36,849 nt of DNA from a virus. The stretch covers positions 1 through 36,849 of the IMG/VR virus record IMGVR_UViG_3300047510_002736; one strand, written 5' to 3'. The notes beneath the pieces were generated by a model. That model did not search any database, was not told the origin of the DNA, and saw nothing but the letters and a program-made list of their open reading frames with translations. Shown here piece by piece: positions 35,792-36,849 of this stretch (its first letter is position 1; each line of letters starts with the position of its first letter). The translations under genes and the position numbers were made by a program.

Positions 35792-35868
35792 TCCCTGATA
35801 GCTCAGTTGGTAGAAGCACTTGACTGTTAATCAAGGTGTCGCAGGTTCGAGCCCTGCTCGGGGAGCCA
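35792..35868 (+). tRNA. tRNA-Asn (GTT)
   Basis: TCCCTGA pairs with TCGGGGA, followed by GCCA. The D-arm AGCTCAGTTGGTAGA, anticodon GTT and T-arm GCAGG-TTCGAGC-CCTGC are all canonical. Confidence 0.95.
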
Positions 35869-35873
35869 GATAT

Positions 35874-35948
35874 GCACCGTTCGTCTATCGGTTAGGACGC
35901 TGCCCTTTCAAGGCGGAAAGAGGGGTTCGATTCCCCTACGGTGTACCA
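35874..35948 (+). tRNA. tRNA-Glu (TTC)
   Basis: GCACCGT pairs with ACGGTGT, followed by ACCA. The anticodon loop CTTTCAA gives TTC, and the T-arm is GGGG-TTCGATT-CCCC. Five bases separate it from tRNA-Asn. Confidence 0.93.
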
Positions 35949-35956
35949 GATTTTAT

Positions 35957-36048
35957 GCCTCTGTAGTTTAATGGTAAAACAGCGGATTTATATCCCGTGT
36001 GCAACAGATAATTGGCCAATGTGGGTTCGACTCCCGCCGGAGGCACCA
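35957..36048 (+). tRNA. tRNA, probably Ile (TAT), with an oversized variable region
   Basis: GCCTCTG pairs with CGGAGGC, CCA is encoded, and the D-stem GTTT/AAAC and T-arm GTGGG-TTCGACT-CCCGC are good. The loop TTTATAT gives anticodon TAT (codon AUA). The anticodon stem has an A-C mismatch beside the loop, and the variable region is 22 bases, including the palindrome ATTGGCCAAT. A long variable arm is not expected of tRNA-Ile, so identity is uncertain. Confidence 0.65.
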
Positions 36049-36054
36049 ATAAAT

Positions 36055-36129
36055 GTATCCCTAGTGTTAACGGCAGCACGACAGTCTCCAAAACTGCTAG
36101 TGGGGGTTCGAATCCCTCGGGGTACGCCA
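36055..36129 (+). tRNA. tRNA-Trp (CCA)
   Basis: GTATCCC pairs with GGGGTAC, followed by GCCA. The anticodon stem CAGTC/ACTG and loop give CCA; the T-arm is GGGGG-TTCGAAT-CCCTC. Confidence 0.93.
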
Positions 36130-36135
36130 AATGAT

Positions 36136-36213
36136 GTGAGGATGGCAGAGAGGCCCAATGCAACAGTCTGCAAAACTGTAAAGCCGTCGGTTCGAATCCG
36201 ACTCCTCACTCCA
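36136..36213 (+). tRNA. tRNA-Cys (GCA)
   Basis: GTGAGGA pairs perfectly with TCCTCAC, followed by T and encoded CCA. The anticodon loop in ACAGTCTGCAAAACTGT gives GCA. T-arm GTCGG-TTCGAAT-CCGAC. Confidence 0.93.
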
Positions 36214-36217
36214 GATT

Positions 36218-36298
36218 GCCCCTATGGCCAAATAGGTAAAGGCGGCTCTCTCAAAAGGAGTGTCATAACTATCGGTTCGAATCCGATTAGGGGCACCA
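36218..36298 (+). tRNA. tRNA-Leu (CAA)
   Basis: GCCCCTA pairs with TAGGGGC, followed by ACCA. The loop CTCAAAA gives anticodon CAA. The variable region is only about 9 bases, short for Leu, and the T-arm is ATCGG-TTCGAAT-CCGAT. Confidence 0.88.
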
Positions 36299-36306
36299 AA
36301 GATTAA

Positions 36307-36396
36307 GGAAGTGTGGCAGAGTCCGGTTTATTGCACCTGTCTTGAAAACAGACGGCTCGAAAGGGTCCGTGAGTTCGAATCTCACCGCTTCCACCA
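36307..36396 (+). tRNA. tRNA-Ser (TGA)
   Basis: GGAAGTG pairs with CGCTTCC (one G-U), CCA encoded. The loop CTTGAAA gives TGA; a long variable arm (CGGCTCGAAAGGGTCCG) and the T-arm GTGAG-TTCGAAT-CTCAC fit tRNA-Ser. Confidence 0.95.
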
Positions 36397-36399
36397 AGT

Positions 36400-36615
36400 T
36401 TTGTTAAAGTGTCAGCAAGAGAATGTCACGCTATCTAGGTAAGTTCGAACTACCGAAATAGTAGAAGGGGACGGGTTCAACTCCCGACCGATCGGAAGAT
36501 CGGTGCAGTATGGTTGCTAACTGGATGAGTATCCCAAGTGACTTACCGAGTCCTGCCCGGGCTAGTTAATCCAGGTGAATGGTGTCGATAACGATGGCGG
36601 CACTACTTTAACAAA
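36400..36615 (+). ncRNA. candidate structured RNA bounded by an 11-bp inverted repeat, with a T-arm-like hairpin
   Basis: TTTGTTAAAGT (36400-36410) is perfectly complementary to ACTTTAACAAA (36605-36615), closing about 216 bases that hold no gene. Inside are CGGG-TTCAACT-CCCG, which matches a tRNA T-arm in stem and loop, CCGATC-GGAA-GATCGG directly after it, and the palindromes GTTCGAAC and GCCCGGGC. No acceptor stem or CCA goes with the T-arm, so it is not a standard tRNA. Confidence 0.55.
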
Positions 36616-36623
36616 TTCAATAT

Positions 36624-36697
36624 GCCCGGATAGTTAAATGGTATAACGGTCGCTTGATAAGCGATTATTACAAGTTCAATTCTTGTTCTGGGCACCA
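36624..36697 (+). tRNA. tRNA-Ile (GAT)
   Basis: GCCCGGA pairs with TCTGGGC (one G-U), followed by ACCA. The anticodon stem GTCGC/GCGAT and loop TTGATAA give GAT. T-arm ACAAG-TTCAATT-CTTGT. Confidence 0.93.
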
Positions 36698-36791
36698 CTT
36701 AAGGAGAAATCAAAATGGGGCGGTTGCAGTTTTACTCATGCTTGTAGTTTTAATTTATTATATTGACAAAAATTTAAAATAGGAGAATGTT

Positions 36792-36839
36792 ATGGAAAGT
36801 GACAAATCTGACAAAGGTCCTAAACCTTTGGGGGTATAA
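36792..36839 (+). CDS. possible 15-residue peptide
   Basis: An ATG 5 bases after AGGAGAATGTT encodes MESDKSDKGPKPLGV and stops within the start of the next tRNA. The good ribosome-binding site is the only support; chance is possible. Confidence 0.25.
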   Translation: MESDKSDKGPKPLGV

Positions 36840-36849
36840 CTTAATGGTA
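36830..36849 (+). tRNA. 5' end of a tRNA cut by the window edge
   Basis: GGGGGTA-TA-ACTT-AATGGTA has the acceptor strand, bases 8-9, D-stem and D-loop start of a tRNA, closely like the D-arm of the tRNA at 35957. The anticodon lies outside the window. Confidence 0.6.

Noticed and set aside
35936-36209. Frames on both strands across the tRNA array, some resembling database hypothetical proteins.
   Set aside because: They run through several intact tRNA genes; such translations of tRNA clusters are a known annotation artefact.
36763-36800. TTGACA at 36763 as a further promoter.
   Set aside because: No acceptable -10 element at 16-18 bases; the region is AT-rich and chance is likely.

Overview
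The window reads as part of the genome of a large tailed phage of the T4-like (contractile-tail) superfamily that infects a Gram-negative bacterium. The evidence is a PAAR spike-tip protein beside an Sm-like phage protein, many short conserved phage proteins packed with ATGA or TAATG overlaps, a bS21 gene, a SleB-type hydrolase, and an array of ten tRNAs plus a partial one. The host must have an outer membrane, because the window encodes lipoproteins and a CsgG outer-membrane pore. A PqqA peptide and a circularly permuted (two-piece) tmRNA point towards an alpha- or betaproteobacterial, possibly methylotrophic, host; this is inference. No integrase, insertion sequence or CRISPR array is visible.

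Layout. 1-1550: glutaredoxin tail, Sm-like protein, coiled-coil protein, PAAR tip, DUF454 membrane protein. 1556-1866: permuted tmRNA and terminator. 1918-3690: peroxiredoxin (AhpC), SGNH hydrolase, AhpD-like protein and a 52-residue protein. 3727-5661: LpxH-like phosphoesterase and GT4 glycosyltransferase. 5758-5829: a 23-residue PqqA peptide. 5935-10846: conserved phage proteins, a SleB hydrolase, lipoproteins, a coiled-coil membrane protein and bS21. 10859-12500: GMP reductase and a DEDDh exonuclease. 12509-15498: DnaK, a small phage protein, Hsp20 and ClpS, with a duplicated leader before dnaK and hsp20. 15772-18277: heme oxygenase, S-adenosylhomocysteine hydrolase and a ferredoxin-dependent bilin reductase. 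18679-23870: a curli (type VIII) secretion set. 24170-24977: TerC on the minus strand behind a yybP-ykoY manganese riboswitch. 25006-27930: CHASE2 adenylate cyclase and a D,D-carboxypeptidase. 27927-28894: minus-strand operon of small membrane proteins. 28988-34581: phosphoesterase, a tandem family of small related proteins, other phage proteins and ClpP. 34611-36849: promoters, two small genes, the tRNA array and three structured non-tRNA segments.

The window is a set of host-takeover modules rather than virion genes. Proteostasis: tmRNA tagging, ClpS adaptor, ClpP, DnaK and Hsp20. Redox: glutaredoxin, AhpC, AhpD. Bilin synthesis: heme oxygenase plus bilin reductase. Surface: curli pore, curlins, lipoproteins, glycosyltransferase. 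Signalling and metal control: CHASE2 cyclase, FecR protein, manganese riboswitch with TerC. Most sigma-70-like promoters seen share a 17-bp spacer, which suggests use of the host polymerase. The best candidates for something undescribed are the phage pqqA, the shared dnaK/hsp20 leader, the riboswitch-TerC unit, the tmRNA with no stop in its tag frame, and the structured RNAs inside the tRNA array.
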